Source of the DNA: Flavobacteriales bacterium UBA4422
GTDB lineage: Bacteria; Bacteroidota; Bacteroidia; Flavobacteriales_G; Salibacteraceae
Direction: 5' to 3'
NCBI GenBank assembly: GCA_002389645.1
Contig: DGQE01000031.1
Coordinates: 283,152-347,151 of the forward strand
DNA length: 64,000 nucleotides
The notes under the pieces are model-generated. The model was not told the DNA's origin and did not search any database. It saw nothing but the letters and a program-made list of their open reading frames with translations. Shown here piece after piece: positions 52,558 to 62,290 of this stretch. Positions within the stretch are counted from its first letter, which is position 1. Each line of letters starts with the position of its first letter. The position numbers and the translations under genes are program-made.

Positions 52558-53241
52558 ATGATTATTGATGTGGTCATTCCTGCTTTTAATGAAGCTGAGT
52601 CAATTGGGAAAGTGGTGAGGGATATTCCTTCAGCAAAGGTTCGGAACGTGATTGTTGTGGATAATAATTCAACAGATGGCACGGCTAAAAATGCAAAGCT
52701 TGAAGGAGCTGTTGTGCTGCGACAAACTATCCAAGGTTATGGGGCTTCATGTTTGAAAGGAATGGAATTTCTTGATAAGCTTGATGTAAAACCTGAAGTG
52801 GTTGTGTTTCTCGATGGGGATTATTCTGATTATCCAGAGGAGTTGTCAATGCTTGTTTCTCCTATTGAAAATGATCAAGTTGATATGGTGATTGGAAGTA
52901 GAGTGCTAGGGCAGCGTGAAAAGAATTCACTAACACCTCAGCAACTTGTGGGAAATTGGATTGCGGTGAAAATGCTCAGATTGTTTTATGGTTATTCATT
53001 CACGGATTTAGGGCCGTTTAGGGCGATTCGCTTCGATAAGCTATTGCAGCTTGAAATGAGCGATATGAATTATGGATGGACAGCAGAGATGCAGGTTAAG
53101 GCTGCTAAGAAAAGGTTACGCTGCGTTGAAGTTCCAGTCAGTTATCGTGTGAGGATCGGTCGTTCAAAAGTTTCCGGAACACTGAAAGGTTCTGTTTTGG
53201 CGGGATATAAAATTATTCTAACTCTCCTAAGGTATGTTTGA
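52558..53241 (+). CDS. GT2 family glycosyltransferase, dolichyl-phosphate-mannose synthase-like
   Basis: About 227 aa from ATG 52558 (a GTG 6 bases earlier is also possible). GT-A motifs: VVIPAFNEAESIG, VVDNNSTDGTA, FLDGDYSDYP (DxD) and TDLGPFRAI. No C-terminal helices, so a soluble or peripheral transferase acting on polyprenyl phosphate or lipid is likely. It overlaps the next GT2 gene by 8 bases, indicating coupled expression. Confidence 0.88.
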   Translation: MIIDVVIPAFNEAESIGKVVRDIPSAKVRNVIVVDNNSTDGTAKNAKLEGAVVLRQTIQGYGASCLKGMEFLDKLDVKPEVVVFLDGDYSDYPEELSMLVSPIENDQVDMVIGSRVLGQREKNSLTPQQLVGNWIAVKMLRLFYGYSFTDLGPFRAIRFDKLLQLEMSDMNYGWTAEMQVKAAKKRLRCVEVPVSYRVRIGRSKVSGTLKGSVLAGYKIILTLLRYV

Positions 53242-54706
53242 TGCGTTGCTTTGGTATGATTGGCTAGTGCTAGTGTTGTACGTGCTGTTTTTGTCTTTTA
53301 TTCTCTTGTATAGCTTGTCACAGTTCCATTTACTTGTTAGTTATTGGCGAAAGTCTCCGAAAGCTCAAGCTATTTGGGTTGGTAAGTTGCCTCGGGTCAC
53401 GGTTCAATTGCCAGTTTATAACGAACGCTATGTGATTGATCGCTTGATTGACTCAGTGATGGCCTTAGATTACCCGAAGGAGTTGTTAGAAGTTCAGATC
53501 CTTGATGATAGTGATGATAAGACAAGTGAATTGGCTGGTCTAAGCGCTCAGAGGTGGATTGAAAAGGGTTTTGATGTGGTCTACTTAAAAAGACCTCAGA
53601 GAAGTGGTTTTAAGGCGGGAGCGCTTGCTTATGGTCTTGAGAAGGTGAAGGGTGATTTCATAGCAATTTTTGATGCGGACTTTATTCCTGACCCTGACTT
53701 TTTGAAATCAGTAATTCCTCATTTCAGCAACTCGAAAGTGGCGCTAGTTCAAACGCGTTGGGGGCATTTGAATCGTAATCATAGCCTGCTTAGTGAGATG
53801 CAAGCCTTTGGATTGGATGCGCATTTTACTATTGAGCAAGTTGGTAGAAGTGAGTTTCATAGCTTTATCAACTTCAATGGGACGGCTGGCGTATGGCGGA
53901 AAGAGGCAATCATAGATTCGGGCGGTTGGAGTAGTGATACGCTCACGGAAGATTTAGACTTGAGTTATCGAGCACAAATGAAAGATTGGGATTTCGTTTA
54001 CTTAGAAGATGTGGTTTCGCCAGCAGAATTACCGATAACAATGAATGCGCTGAAAACTCAGCAGTTTCGATGGACGAAAGGTGCTGCTGAATGCGCAGTG
54101 AAGAATTTGGGAAAAGTTTGGCGTTCAGATCACCTTTCATTGCAAACTAAAATTCATGGTCATTTTCATTTATTGAATTCCTCCATTTTCATTCATGTTC
54201 TTGTTGTTGCGTTGTTGAGTGTTCCATTTTTGTTCGTGCGAAGTAAGCTTGAAGGTAATGTATTGGTTGATGGTTTTGGGCTGATTTTCAGTTTAAGCAT
54301 ATTGATTTTATCAGTATTTTATTATACATCATATAGATCAGTAAATCAGTCATTTGATTTATTTCAATTCATTAAAAGATTTATGATTTTTTTATTAATG
54401 TCAATGGGCATGAGTTTGCATAATTCCATTGCAGTTTTGGAAGGGTATTTTGGTGTGAAATCACCGTTTGTTAGAACACCAAAATTCAACCTTCAATCTG
54501 ATAAAAAAGCTTGGCGAGCAAATGTTTACGTGAGAAATACAAGCATCATGCTGATGGTTGTAGAAAGCGCTTTTTCGTTTCTATTTGCGATCGCAATTCT
54601 AATTGGCGTTTACCTTAAAGATTACGCATTGATTCCTTTTCACTTATTGCTGAGCGTTGGGTTTGGTCTAGTTGTCTTCTATAGCGCCAAGCATACTGTT
54701 GAATAA
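53234..54706 (+). CDS. GT2 family cellulose synthase-like membrane glycosyltransferase
   Basis: A 490-aa processive-type glycosyltransferase: one N-terminal helix (10-30), cytosolic GT2 domain with QLPVYNERYVI, LDDSDD, FDADF, TEDLDLSYR and QQFRWTKG (the D,D,D,QxxRW set), then four or more C-terminal helices from about residue 300. It resembles CslA-type glucomannan synthases and glucosyltransferases of Bacteroidota. The substrate and product are unknown. Coupled to the preceding GT2 gene. Confidence 0.88.
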   Translation: MFDALLWYDWLVLVLYVLFLSFILLYSLSQFHLLVSYWRKSPKAQAIWVGKLPRVTVQLPVYNERYVIDRLIDSVMALDYPKELLEVQILDDSDDKTSELAGLSAQRWIEKGFDVVYLKRPQRSGFKAGALAYGLEKVKGDFIAIFDADFIPDPDFLKSVIPHFSNSKVALVQTRWGHLNRNHSLLSEMQAFGLDAHFTIEQVGRSEFHSFINFNGTAGVWRKEAIIDSGGWSSDTLTEDLDLSYRAQMKDWDFVYLEDVVSPAELPITMNALKTQQFRWTKGAAECAVKNLGKVWRSDHLSLQTKIHGHFHLLNSSIFIHVLVVALLSVPFLFVRSKLEGNVLVDGFGLIFSLSILILSVFYYTSYRSVNQSFDLFQFIKRFMIFLLMSMGMSLHNSIAVLEGYFGVKSPFVRTPKFNLQSDKKAWRANVYVRNTSIMLMVVESAFSFLFAIAILIGVYLKDYALIPFHLLLSVGFGLVVFYSAKHTVE

Positions 54707-54711
54707 TTCGT

Positions 54712-55554
54712 TTACGGTATCCATTTAATATCCTTGAAATCGGGTTTGCGCTTCTCCAAGAACGCGTTGCGGCCTTCTTTCGCTTCGTCTGTCATGTAGG
54801 CTAATCGAGTGGCTTCCCCTGCAAATACCTGCTGACCTACCATGCCGTCATCTGTAAGGTTGAAGGCAAACTTCAACATCTTGATGGATGTAGGTGACTT
54901 TTGAAGAACCTCTAACGCCCAATTGTATGCTTCTTGCTCTAATTCTTCATGTGGGAAAACTCCATTCACCATTCCCATATCAAAAGCATCTTGAGCTGAA
55001 TAATTTCGGCCTAAGAAGAATATTTCACGCGCTCTTTTTTGGCCTACCATTTTTGCGAGGTAAGCTGAGCCGTATCCACCGTCAAAGCTGGTTACATCGG
55101 CATCAGTTTGTTTGAAAATTGCATGCTCTTTACTAGCTAAAGTGAGGTCACATAAAACATGAAGACTATGCCCTCCACCGACAGCCCAACCTGGAACCAC
55201 AGCGATAACTACTTTCGGCATAAAACGAATCAGTCGTTGCACTTCTAGGATGTTTAAACGTGGCATGCCGTCATCATCTACGTAACCTTGATGACCTCTT
55301 GCATTTTGGTCACCACCGCTGCAAAAAGCCCATCCACCATCTTTTTCGCTGGGACCTTCACCTGAAAACAGAACCACACCAATATTTGTGTCTTCACGCG
55401 CATCTAGAAATGCTTGGTACAGCTCGGCAACGGTTTTCGGTCTAAATGCATTTCGTACTTCGGGCCTGTTGAATGCGATACGCGCTACGCCACCGCATTT
55501 TTTGTAAGTGATGTCTTCAAACTCTTTAACGGTTGTCCAATTTGGTGTGCTCAT
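54712..55554 (-). CDS. menB: 1,4-dihydroxy-2-naphthoyl-CoA synthase
   Basis: Crotonase-fold enzyme closing the second ring in menaquinone synthesis. 280 aa. FNRPEVRNAFRP, GWAFCSGGDQNARG and VVPGWAVGGGHSLHVLCDLTLAS with TSFDGGYGSAYLA are diagnostic of MenB. No other men gene is adjacent. Menaquinone is the expected electron acceptor for the NQR encoded earlier in the window. Converges with the cellulose synthase-like gene. Confidence 0.96.
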   Translation of the reverse strand: MSTPNWTTVKEFEDITYKKCGGVARIAFNRPEVRNAFRPKTVAELYQAFLDAREDTNIGVVLFSGEGPSEKDGGWAFCSGGDQNARGHQGYVDDDGMPRLNILEVQRLIRFMPKVVIAVVPGWAVGGGHSLHVLCDLTLASKEHAIFKQTDADVTSFDGGYGSAYLAKMVGQKRAREIFFLGRNYSAQDAFDMGMVNGVFPHEELEQEAYNWALEVLQKSPTSIKMLKFAFNLTDDGMVGQQVFAGEATRLAYMTDEAKEGRNAFLEKRKPDFKDIKWIP

Positions 55555-55722
55555 CTATGTTGATTTTAGTTTCTTAGGCGATTAAAATGATCCGTTCAAA
55601 TCAACTTCAATTTTAAATCTTCTCCGTGAATTGACGAACTCTACTTCAAACTAATGCTTAAATACTTTAGGTCTTATCTTATAACTTCCGGATTATGGAC
55701 TTTGGACTAGAGAGTATGCAGG

Positions 55723-56490
55723 CTATTTCTCGAAAATTGATACAACCACGTTTTCAGTTTGAATCCGAGAAAGTTCATCTAGGTTGCTAGCAATAAATTG
55801 ATCATCAATGTTTTGCAGATTAACCTTTGAATCTACTTTTGGTTTGAAGTTGATATAGTCGTTAAATGAAATTCCATTTATTTCTCGCCTATTAAACGCT
55901 TGTCTGAATCGCATGCCACCGCCATCTGTGAAGTATTCATATGCTAAATAGTCTATGGCGTATGTTTTAGGGTGTATCCAATAAATGAACTGATCTTTAT
56001 AATCTTCACCGCCACCTTGCTCTTTGAAGGTAACTTTAATCTTGAAATAGGAAATGCCTTTGATTTCTTTTCGCCCAATCAGTTTTTTTTCAACGGCCAG
56101 ATCGTTTAATCCATAAGGTAGGCTTGCAAAGTATATGACCGAATTGACAGAAGCTTTATACTTTGGAGCCATAGAGTCAGGGACCGATACCATACTGTCA
56201 TTGATAAACCTTTTGTAACCATAGTTATAAACGTAGTCTTCTATGGTGCTATCTTGTGAAATGTATGTGTAGCGAGACATTTCAAAGAGTCCTCCTTCAC
56301 GTTTTATGCGATAAGAGCGGTCTCTAAAATCGAACGTAATTTCTGAGTTTTGATATAATTGGCCTCCAGAATTCTCTATGGCGGTGTCTATTATCTCCTG
56401 AGCGCCAAACTCCTTTTTGGAGCAGGATACAAGTAATAGAATTGACGCAATTGTCAATAACAGCCGATTCAAAGTAACAGAGTAAGTCAT
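55723..56490 (-). CDS. DUF6503-like lipoprotein
   Basis: A 255-aa lipoprotein with signal to Cys23 (LLLVSCSKKEF). The mature protein starts with AQEIIDTAIENSGG, and RSYRIKREGGLFEMSRYTY and FYFKIKVTF-like strands suggest a LolA/outer-membrane-lipoprotein-sorting-like beta fold. IHPKTYAIDYLAYEYFTDGGGMRFR is a family-typical region. The function is unknown. The upstream thioredoxin gene is 72 bases away on the same strand. Confidence 0.82.
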   Translation of the reverse strand: MTYSVTLNRLLLTIASILLLVSCSKKEFGAQEIIDTAIENSGGQLYQNSEITFDFRDRSYRIKREGGLFEMSRYTYISQDSTIEDYVYNYGYKRFINDSMVSVPDSMAPKYKASVNSVIYFASLPYGLNDLAVEKKLIGRKEIKGISYFKIKVTFKEQGGGEDYKDQFIYWIHPKTYAIDYLAYEYFTDGGGMRFRQAFNRREINGISFNDYINFKPKVDSKVNLQNIDDQFIASNLDELSRIQTENVVVSIFEK

Positions 56491-56562
56491 ATTCTGAAAG
56501 CAAAGAAAGCTGATGGATTTTAAAATTCATCAGCTTATAATTCATCTAGCTTTTTTCTAAGG

Positions 56563-56994
56563 TTATGGAGTAAGCACATTTTTACCCAGTTCAATCAATT
56601 GATCTGAGTTATGATAGCCAACTGCTTTATTGACAACAGATCCATCTCCATTAACATATAGCAATGTGGGGTAGACTCTAACACCATACTTACTGGCTAT
56701 TTTTGGACCATTACCCTTTTCCATGTCAATGGCCATATTGATGAAGTTTTCATTGTAATAAGCGCCTACATTAGGGTCGCTAAAAACATTACGTTTTAGC
56801 AATTTACACGGCCCACACCATGCAGCATATGCATCTAGGAAAATGACTTTATGTTCTTTTTCTGCTTTGGTCAATGCTTCTTCCCATGTTCCTTGGAAGA
56901 ATGTTATTCCCTCTTTAGACGTTTCAGATGGAGGTGTTGCTTGAATGTAAAACAACGCTGCTGCGGCTAGCGCTATGCTTCTTAATGCTTTCAT
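56563..56994 (-). CDS. Periplasmic thioredoxin-family protein
   Basis: About 143 aa from ATG 56994, giving a short leader (MKALRSIALAAAALFYIQA). The thioredoxin-like domain has redox motif AYAAWCGPCKLLK (Cys60, Cys63) and cis-Pro in VRVYPTLLY. Probably a periplasmic disulfide reductant or a DsbD-gamma-like protein. A longer in-frame start at 57045 does not improve the leader. Confidence 0.88.
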   Translation of the reverse strand: MKALRSIALAAAALFYIQATPPSETSKEGITFFQGTWEEALTKAEKEHKVIFLDAYAAWCGPCKLLKRNVFSDPNVGAYYNENFINMAIDMEKGNGPKIASKYGVRVYPTLLYVNGDGSVVNKAVGYHNSDQLIELGKNVLTP

Positions 56995-57056
56995 AATTAT
57001 TATTCTTATTTGGTAATGTCGACTTATGTGCATAAACCTTACCAAACTTTAGAGAT

Positions 57057-57086
57057 AAAAAAAAGAAGTGTCGTTCAAGACACTCC
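57057..57086 (-). terminator. Intrinsic terminator of the T9SS-sorted protein gene
   Basis: A 6-bp stem AGTGTC/GACACT, extended by one pair past a mismatch, loop TTGAAC and eight T on the minus strand, 25 bases after the stop. Confidence 0.75.
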
Positions 57087-57110
57087 TTTTTGAAATTTAT
57101 TCTATGTAAT

Positions 57111-58493
57111 CTATAGTTTAATAATTTTCTCGCTAAACGTGACGGTCTCTCCGTTCACTGAAAAGAAGTAAGCTCCACTAGACAAAGAATGTAGATCTAT
57201 ATTCTGATTGGTTTCTGAAATGACACCATTCAAGATTATTCGTCCTGTCCAATCAACGACTTGATAGTTGCTTCCAATTTGAGTCGGAGAGGTGCTAACT
57301 GTAAGTATATCATTGGTTGGGTTTGGGTAAACCGTAATTGAGCTGTTTCCAAAATCGTTAATACCGGTTAATTTAAAGTCGATCGGCTGAACAACGAGCA
57401 ACGTTTCAGATTCAACTACAATTGTACCAGTGCGCTCCTGTCCAGTGTTATTGGCAGTAACATCAATGTTGATTGTACCATTGCCGCTTCCGTCAGAGTT
57501 GCATACCATCCAGTTTGATCCTTCAATAACTGTAGCATCCCAATTACAACCATTGCTTACGTTTACAAGCGCAATGTTGATTAGGTTGGCGGCTTTATGA
57601 TCAGGGCAGTTATATGTTGATTGCGTTAGGCTATAATCGCATGATACACTTGGCTGTTCTATGGTAAGTGTTTGTCCTTCAATATCGATAGTTCCGATTC
57701 TAGTGTTTAACCCTGTGTTTTCAGTTACCGAAATAGATACATTTCCATTACCTGTGCCGTTTGATGTTGTTGATAACCATGAGCCTCCTGAAGTAACTTG
57801 AGCAAACCAACTGCAATTATTCGTAGTCGAAACTGAAGTAGCATTCGAAAAAGTTCCTGCCTGAGATCCTGACAATGTATACGAGTTAGTATTTAAACTA
57901 TAGTTACACGAAGTAGGCGATGTGGCTAAAAAACGAATATCATCAACTCTGAAAATTGTAGGTGCAGATCCATCAGTAGCAAAATCAAATGCTAATCTTA
58001 TAGTTTGCCCAAAGTAATTCGAGGGAATAGGAACGACATATGTGCCCCAAGTTTGGCAGTTGGTTATTCCTGGATCAGCTTGCACATTGCTCAAATAGCC
58101 TAAACTCTCTAGGAATGTTCCATTTGAACTAAGTATGTTCAAAACCATTTGGTCATATTCTATAGTCGTTGTTGACTCACTAGTGTTCATTGAGGCCTCA
58201 AATCTAATTTCGGCAGAAGTAGTATTAGCGGGAATAAAAACCTGCTGATAAATCTGTTCAGATAAGTTGTTTATACCACTGGCTTCATTTTGATCTCCAG
58301 ACCAAACGTAGTTGTTTCCTGCTGGTGCCGTACAATTATTACCAGGGCCTCCTCAAAGGTTGCCGTTAGCATTTGTTGATAACCAACCAGTGAAAATTGG
58401 ATTAGACTCAAAGGAGCTATTTGTAAATAAGTTCGTTTGAGCAAATAAGAGAGAGTGTGAAAATAGAAGAGCAGAGAGTAATAGTGTTCTCAT
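57111..58493 (-). pseudogene. BACON-domain protein with T9SS C-terminal sorting signal, in-frame TGA
   Basis: One frame runs from ATG 58493 (signal MRTLLLSALLFSHSLLFAQ) to 57111, interrupted only by TGA at codon 47 (58355-58353). Ignoring it, the product is 460 aa: jellyroll-like region with a YDQMVLNILS segment, two BACON-type beta domains (each CxYSL...GNGNVSISVTENT-like, about residues 255-340 and 345-415), then a type A T9SS sorting domain (ITVYPNPTNDILTV...GAYFFSV...KIIKL). An in-frame ATG at 58190 could start a 359-aa fragment but without a signal peptide, so it could not be exported. Secreted, probably polysaccharide-binding. Confidence 0.75.
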
Positions 58494-58568
58494 GTAAGTG
58501 TATGTTAATTTTGATGGGAGACGTATGATTACAGCGCAGTGTTGGGTCTTTTCAAAATTATTTTTGAA

Positions 58569-60587
58569 TTATTTTGATTTTAACTTTTCCTGAAGCGCAA
58601 ATAGCTCATCTCTGAATTGAGCAGCTTGCATGAAATCGAGTTCTTTAGCAGCTCTTTCCATGTTTTTCTTTGTTTCTTGGATAGCTTTTTCTAATTGTTC
58701 TTTACTCATGTACGCAACAACTGGATCTGCTGCAACACCCATTTCCATTTGCATTTCCTCGGTAGTTTTATACGACTTTCCTCTCACGGCTGCTTGTGAT
58801 TGAATCATCATGTCAATGCCTTTGTTCAAAGCAGTTGGAGAAAGGCCATGTTCTTCATTGTATGCCATTTGCTTGGCTCTTCGTCTATTTGTTTCGTCTA
58901 TTGTGCTTCGCATGCTATCCGTGATCTTGTCAGCATAAAGCACGGCCATACCATTGATATGTCTTGCAGCTCTTCCTATCGTTTGTGTAAGTGAACGATT
59001 ACTCCTTAAAAAGCCTTCCTTGTCCGCATCCAAAATGGCCACGAGAGAAACTTCGGGTAAATCAAGGCCTTCTCTCAGTAAATTGATTCCAACCAAAACA
59101 TCAACTGTACCCATGCGCAGTTCACGTAATATCTCAACACGTTCCATAGTGTCAATGTCAGAGTGGATGTAGCGTGTGTTGATATTGACATCAAGAAGAT
59201 ATTTGGCTAGTTCTTCAGCCATTCGTTTGGTAAGTGTAGTGATCAAAACGCGCTCTTGTTTTTCAATCCGCTTTCTTATTTCTTCGAGTAAATCATCAAT
59301 CTGATTGGCTGAGGGCCTTACTTCAATAGTTGGATCTAGCAGGCCTGTTGGTCTGATTACTTGCTCAACAAATACACCTTCTGACTTTTCCATTTCATAA
59401 TTGGCGGGAGTAGCGCTCACATAAATCATTTGATTGGTGAGTCCCTCAAATTCTTCAAACTTTAATGGTCGATTGTCTTTTGCGGCTGGAAGTCTGAATC
59501 CGTATTCTACTAGATTCTCTTTACGAGCGCGATCTCCACCATACATGGCATTGATTTGAGAAATGGTAACGTGGCTTTCATCTACCATCATTAAGTAATC
59601 ATCTGGAAAATAGTCTAATAAGCAGAATGGTCGTGACCCAGGTAATCTTCCATCAAAATAACGGGAGTAGTTTTCGATTCCTGAGCAATAGCCCAGTTCA
59701 CGCATCATCTCTAGATCATAGTTAACACGATCTTCAAGACGCTTTGCCTCCAAAGGCTGACCACCTTGAACGAATTGATCTAATCGTTCAATCAAATCAT
59801 CTTGAATTTGTGTCATAGAGCTTTGCATTCGCTCTTTTGTTGTGACAAAGATGGTTGCAGGGAAGATTCTTACCTCTTCAATTTCTTCGAGAACTGTATT
59901 GTTGAATGGGTCGATGATTTCGATCAGTTCAATTTCATCACCAAAAAAGTGGAAGCGATAGGCGAAATCATCACTTGCAATAAAAACATCTACTGTATCA
60001 CCTTTAACCCGAAAGTTTCCACGAGCAAAATCTCCGGTCGTTCTAGAATACAAGGACTGAACAAGTTTGTGTAGGAATTGATTTCTTCCCACCACGTCAT
60101 TCACCTTGATTTCGATGATGTTTTCATAAAAATCGCTCGGGTTTCCCATACCGTAAATGCAGGATACAGAGCTAACTACGATTACATCTCTTCGTCCACT
60201 CAAAAGTGCTGAGGTGGTGCTCAAACGCAGCTTTTCGATTTCTTCGTTAATACTTAGATCTTTTTCGATGTAAGTATCTGAAGTAGGCATATAGGCCTCG
60301 GGCTGATAATAGTCGTAATAGCTAACAAAATATTCGACTCTGTTATCTGGAAAGAATTGTTTGAACTCACCGTAAAGCTGAGCGGCCAGGGTTTTGTTGT
60401 GGCTTAAAATTAACGTAGGCCGCTGTGTCTGCTGAATGACATTGGCCATGGTGAAGGTTTTCCCAGAACCTGTTACACCAAGCAGCGTTTGGTGCTTTGT
60501 TTCATTGTTGATTCCTTCAACGAGTTGACGAATGGCCTCAGGCTGGTCTCCTGTAGGTGAAAAATCTGATTTTAGGTTAAATCCCAC
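58569..60587 (-). CDS. uvrB: UvrABC excinuclease subunit B
   Basis: Helicase-like damage-verification subunit of nucleotide excision repair. 672 aa, standard length. GVTGSGKTFTMAN Walker A near residue 38, beta-hairpin YYDYYQPEAYMP, DESH box MMVDESHVT, helicase motif VI region QTIGRAARH and the C-terminal UVR domain (MERAAKELDFMQAAQFRDEL). All motifs are intact. uvrA is at the right end of the window but not in an operon with it. Confidence 0.98.
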   Translation of the reverse strand: MGFNLKSDFSPTGDQPEAIRQLVEGINNETKHQTLLGVTGSGKTFTMANVIQQTQRPTLILSHNKTLAAQLYGEFKQFFPDNRVEYFVSYYDYYQPEAYMPTSDTYIEKDLSINEEIEKLRLSTTSALLSGRRDVIVVSSVSCIYGMGNPSDFYENIIEIKVNDVVGRNQFLHKLVQSLYSRTTGDFARGNFRVKGDTVDVFIASDDFAYRFHFFGDEIELIEIIDPFNNTVLEEIEEVRIFPATIFVTTKERMQSSMTQIQDDLIERLDQFVQGGQPLEAKRLEDRVNYDLEMMRELGYCSGIENYSRYFDGRLPGSRPFCLLDYFPDDYLMMVDESHVTISQINAMYGGDRARKENLVEYGFRLPAAKDNRPLKFEEFEGLTNQMIYVSATPANYEMEKSEGVFVEQVIRPTGLLDPTIEVRPSANQIDDLLEEIRKRIEKQERVLITTLTKRMAEELAKYLLDVNINTRYIHSDIDTMERVEILRELRMGTVDVLVGINLLREGLDLPEVSLVAILDADKEGFLRSNRSLTQTIGRAARHINGMAVLYADKITDSMRSTIDETNRRRAKQMAYNEEHGLSPTALNKGIDMMIQSQAAVRGKSYKTTEEMQMEMGVAADPVVAYMSKEQLEKAIQETKKNMERAAKELDFMQAAQFRDELFALQEKLKSK

Positions 60588-60672
60588 GATTAATTGTTGT
60601 TTGGACAGCCTGCAAAGCTATTAACCTGAACATTCAGTAGCAACGTATGTTGTAAAAGCTCAACTTTGCATT

Positions 60673-60834
60673 ATGTTTTTAAAACGTATCCTTTCTTATC
60701 TTAACCCTATGACAATGTTTCAAAAAGGGGAAAAGAACGTGAATCTGCGAATGATGCATGGCATCAATCGCATATCCATATTCATGTTCTTGATTTGTGT
60801 GATCGTAATGCTTTTGCGTTACTTTTCACGCTAG
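60673..60834 (+). CDS. 53-aa conserved membrane protein (DUF6728-like)
   Basis: A short ORF from ATG 60673 encoding 53 aa: a basic start (MFLKRILSYLNP), NLRMMHGINRISIFMF and a single transmembrane helix (about 34-49) ending RYFSR. The MMHGIN-RIS pattern with a C-terminal helix is the layout I recall for short Bacteroidota proteins of the DUF6728 type. It is convergent with the Cys/Met enzyme gene, sharing 4 bases. The function is unknown. The product is short, so the call rests on family resemblance and helix character. Confidence 0.65.
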   Translation: MFLKRILSYLNPMTMFQKGEKNVNLRMMHGINRISIFMFLICVIVMLLRYFSR

Positions 60835-62087
60835 ACTCTATCCAAGGCTTGACTAATATCTGTGATTAAGTCTTCGTAGTTTTCTACGCCTATTGAAAGG
60901 CGAACAAGGCTGTCATTAATTCCATAGAGTGCTTTATCCTCAGCGGTGAAGTCAGAATGCGTCATAGATGAAGGATGTTCTACTAAACTTTCTGTACTGC
61001 CTAAACTAACAGCTAAATGCATTAATTGCAAAGCATTTAGAAATCTGAAGGCTTCTTTTTCACCGCCTTTAATATCAAAAGAGATCATTGCTCCAGCACA
61101 AGAATACTGTCTCTTATAGATGGCATAGTTTCTAGGATCTTCTTTTTCATCCACAAATCCGAGATAATGAACTTTATCTACTTTTGGGTGAGCATTTAAA
61201 TACTCCGCTACTTTTTCAGCATTGATTGCTTGTTCGGTCATTCTAACCTTTAGTGTTTCTAAACTTCTCATCAACAACCAACCTGTCCAAGGTCCGGCCA
61301 TATTTCCTAAGAAAGTTCTGAGAGTTTTTACGCGAGTCATCACATCTTGACTGCCTAGAACAGCGCCAGCAATAACATCACTATGACCTCCGATATATTT
61401 TGTTGCTGAATACACAACTAAGTCTGCTCCATGCTTCAACGGATGAGACCAAACGGGCCCCATATATGTATTATCTACAGTGAGGTAAACTTTTTTATCT
61501 GCGGTACTGTATTGGTCAGCAATACGTCTGCATGCTTCGATATCTACTAATGCATTGGTAGGGTTCGCTGGAGTCTCGATGTAAATCATCTTTAGTTTGT
61601 CTCCAATACCTTTCTCTTCAATCAATTTCTTGATGTTTTCCTCCGTCTCGAAAGCATGAAATGCCAGCGAGTTGATGCCAAATCGACTTAAAACAGCTTT
61701 CACAAAGTGATAAGTTCCGCCATATGTAGGGTTGCTGTATAATACATAATCTCCTGGATCTAAAAACTCCATCATTACAGTTGAGATAGCTGACATGCCG
61801 CTTTCAAAGACCGCACAGTCTTCTGCTTCGTCCCAAAGGCAAAGTCTGTTTTCGAGTATCTCTAAGTCAGGATTGTTTAACCGACTGTAAATCAAACCCA
61901 TTTCTTCGGTCGGACCTTTTTCTCTTAGTCCATAAGCCACTTCAAAAAAGGCTTTTCCCTCTTCAGCAGTTTTGAAAACAAACGTTGAGGTTTGAAATAT
62001 TGGACATTTAATCGCTCCCTCCGATAACTCTGGTTTATAGCCATATGACATCATTAAGCTTTCAGGCCTAAAATTTTTCTTATCCAT
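60831..62087 (-). CDS. PLP-dependent Cys/Met metabolism enzyme (cystathionine gamma-synthase/lyase family)
   Basis: A 418-aa trans-sulfuration enzyme. PLP is bound by Lys in VVYSATKYIGGHSDVIAG; YSRLNNPDLEILENRL, ESGMSAISTVMMEFLDPGD and SLGSTESLVEHPSSMTHS are family signatures. Whether it makes cystathionine, degrades methionine (gamma-lyase) or sulfhydrylates homoserine esters cannot be fixed from motifs. It is monocistronic; no S-box or other riboswitch was recognised in the 200 bases upstream. Confidence 0.93.
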   Translation of the reverse strand: MDKKNFRPESLMMSYGYKPELSEGAIKCPIFQTSTFVFKTAEEGKAFFEVAYGLREKGPTEEMGLIYSRLNNPDLEILENRLCLWDEAEDCAVFESGMSAISTVMMEFLDPGDYVLYSNPTYGGTYHFVKAVLSRFGINSLAFHAFETEENIKKLIEEKGIGDKLKMIYIETPANPTNALVDIEACRRIADQYSTADKKVYLTVDNTYMGPVWSHPLKHGADLVVYSATKYIGGHSDVIAGAVLGSQDVMTRVKTLRTFLGNMAGPWTGWLLMRSLETLKVRMTEQAINAEKVAEYLNAHPKVDKVHYLGFVDEKEDPRNYAIYKRQYSCAGAMISFDIKGGEKEAFRFLNALQLMHLAVSLGSTESLVEHPSSMTHSDFTAEDKALYGINDSLVRLSIGVENYEDLITDISQALDRV

Positions 62088-62290
62088 GTGTGATTTGTGT
62101 TTTAAGTCAAGTTCTTTGTGACTGCTAAGCTATCATTATTCATTGAAGAGACAGGAGTTTTCGCGAGTGATTTAGGAACAGTTGTAATCAGTTTTTGAAC
62201 AGGCGATAAAACATGGCTTCGTTAATTCATTTTTTAACGTTCTGTTTTTAGAATGGAAGTTTAGTAGTAAGATTGACCTGAAGAATAGAT

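Noticed and set aside
58353..58355. TGA as selenocysteine
   Set aside because: No selenoprotein family context and no Cys at this position; a nonsense substitution is simpler. The hairpin requirement was not tested computationally.
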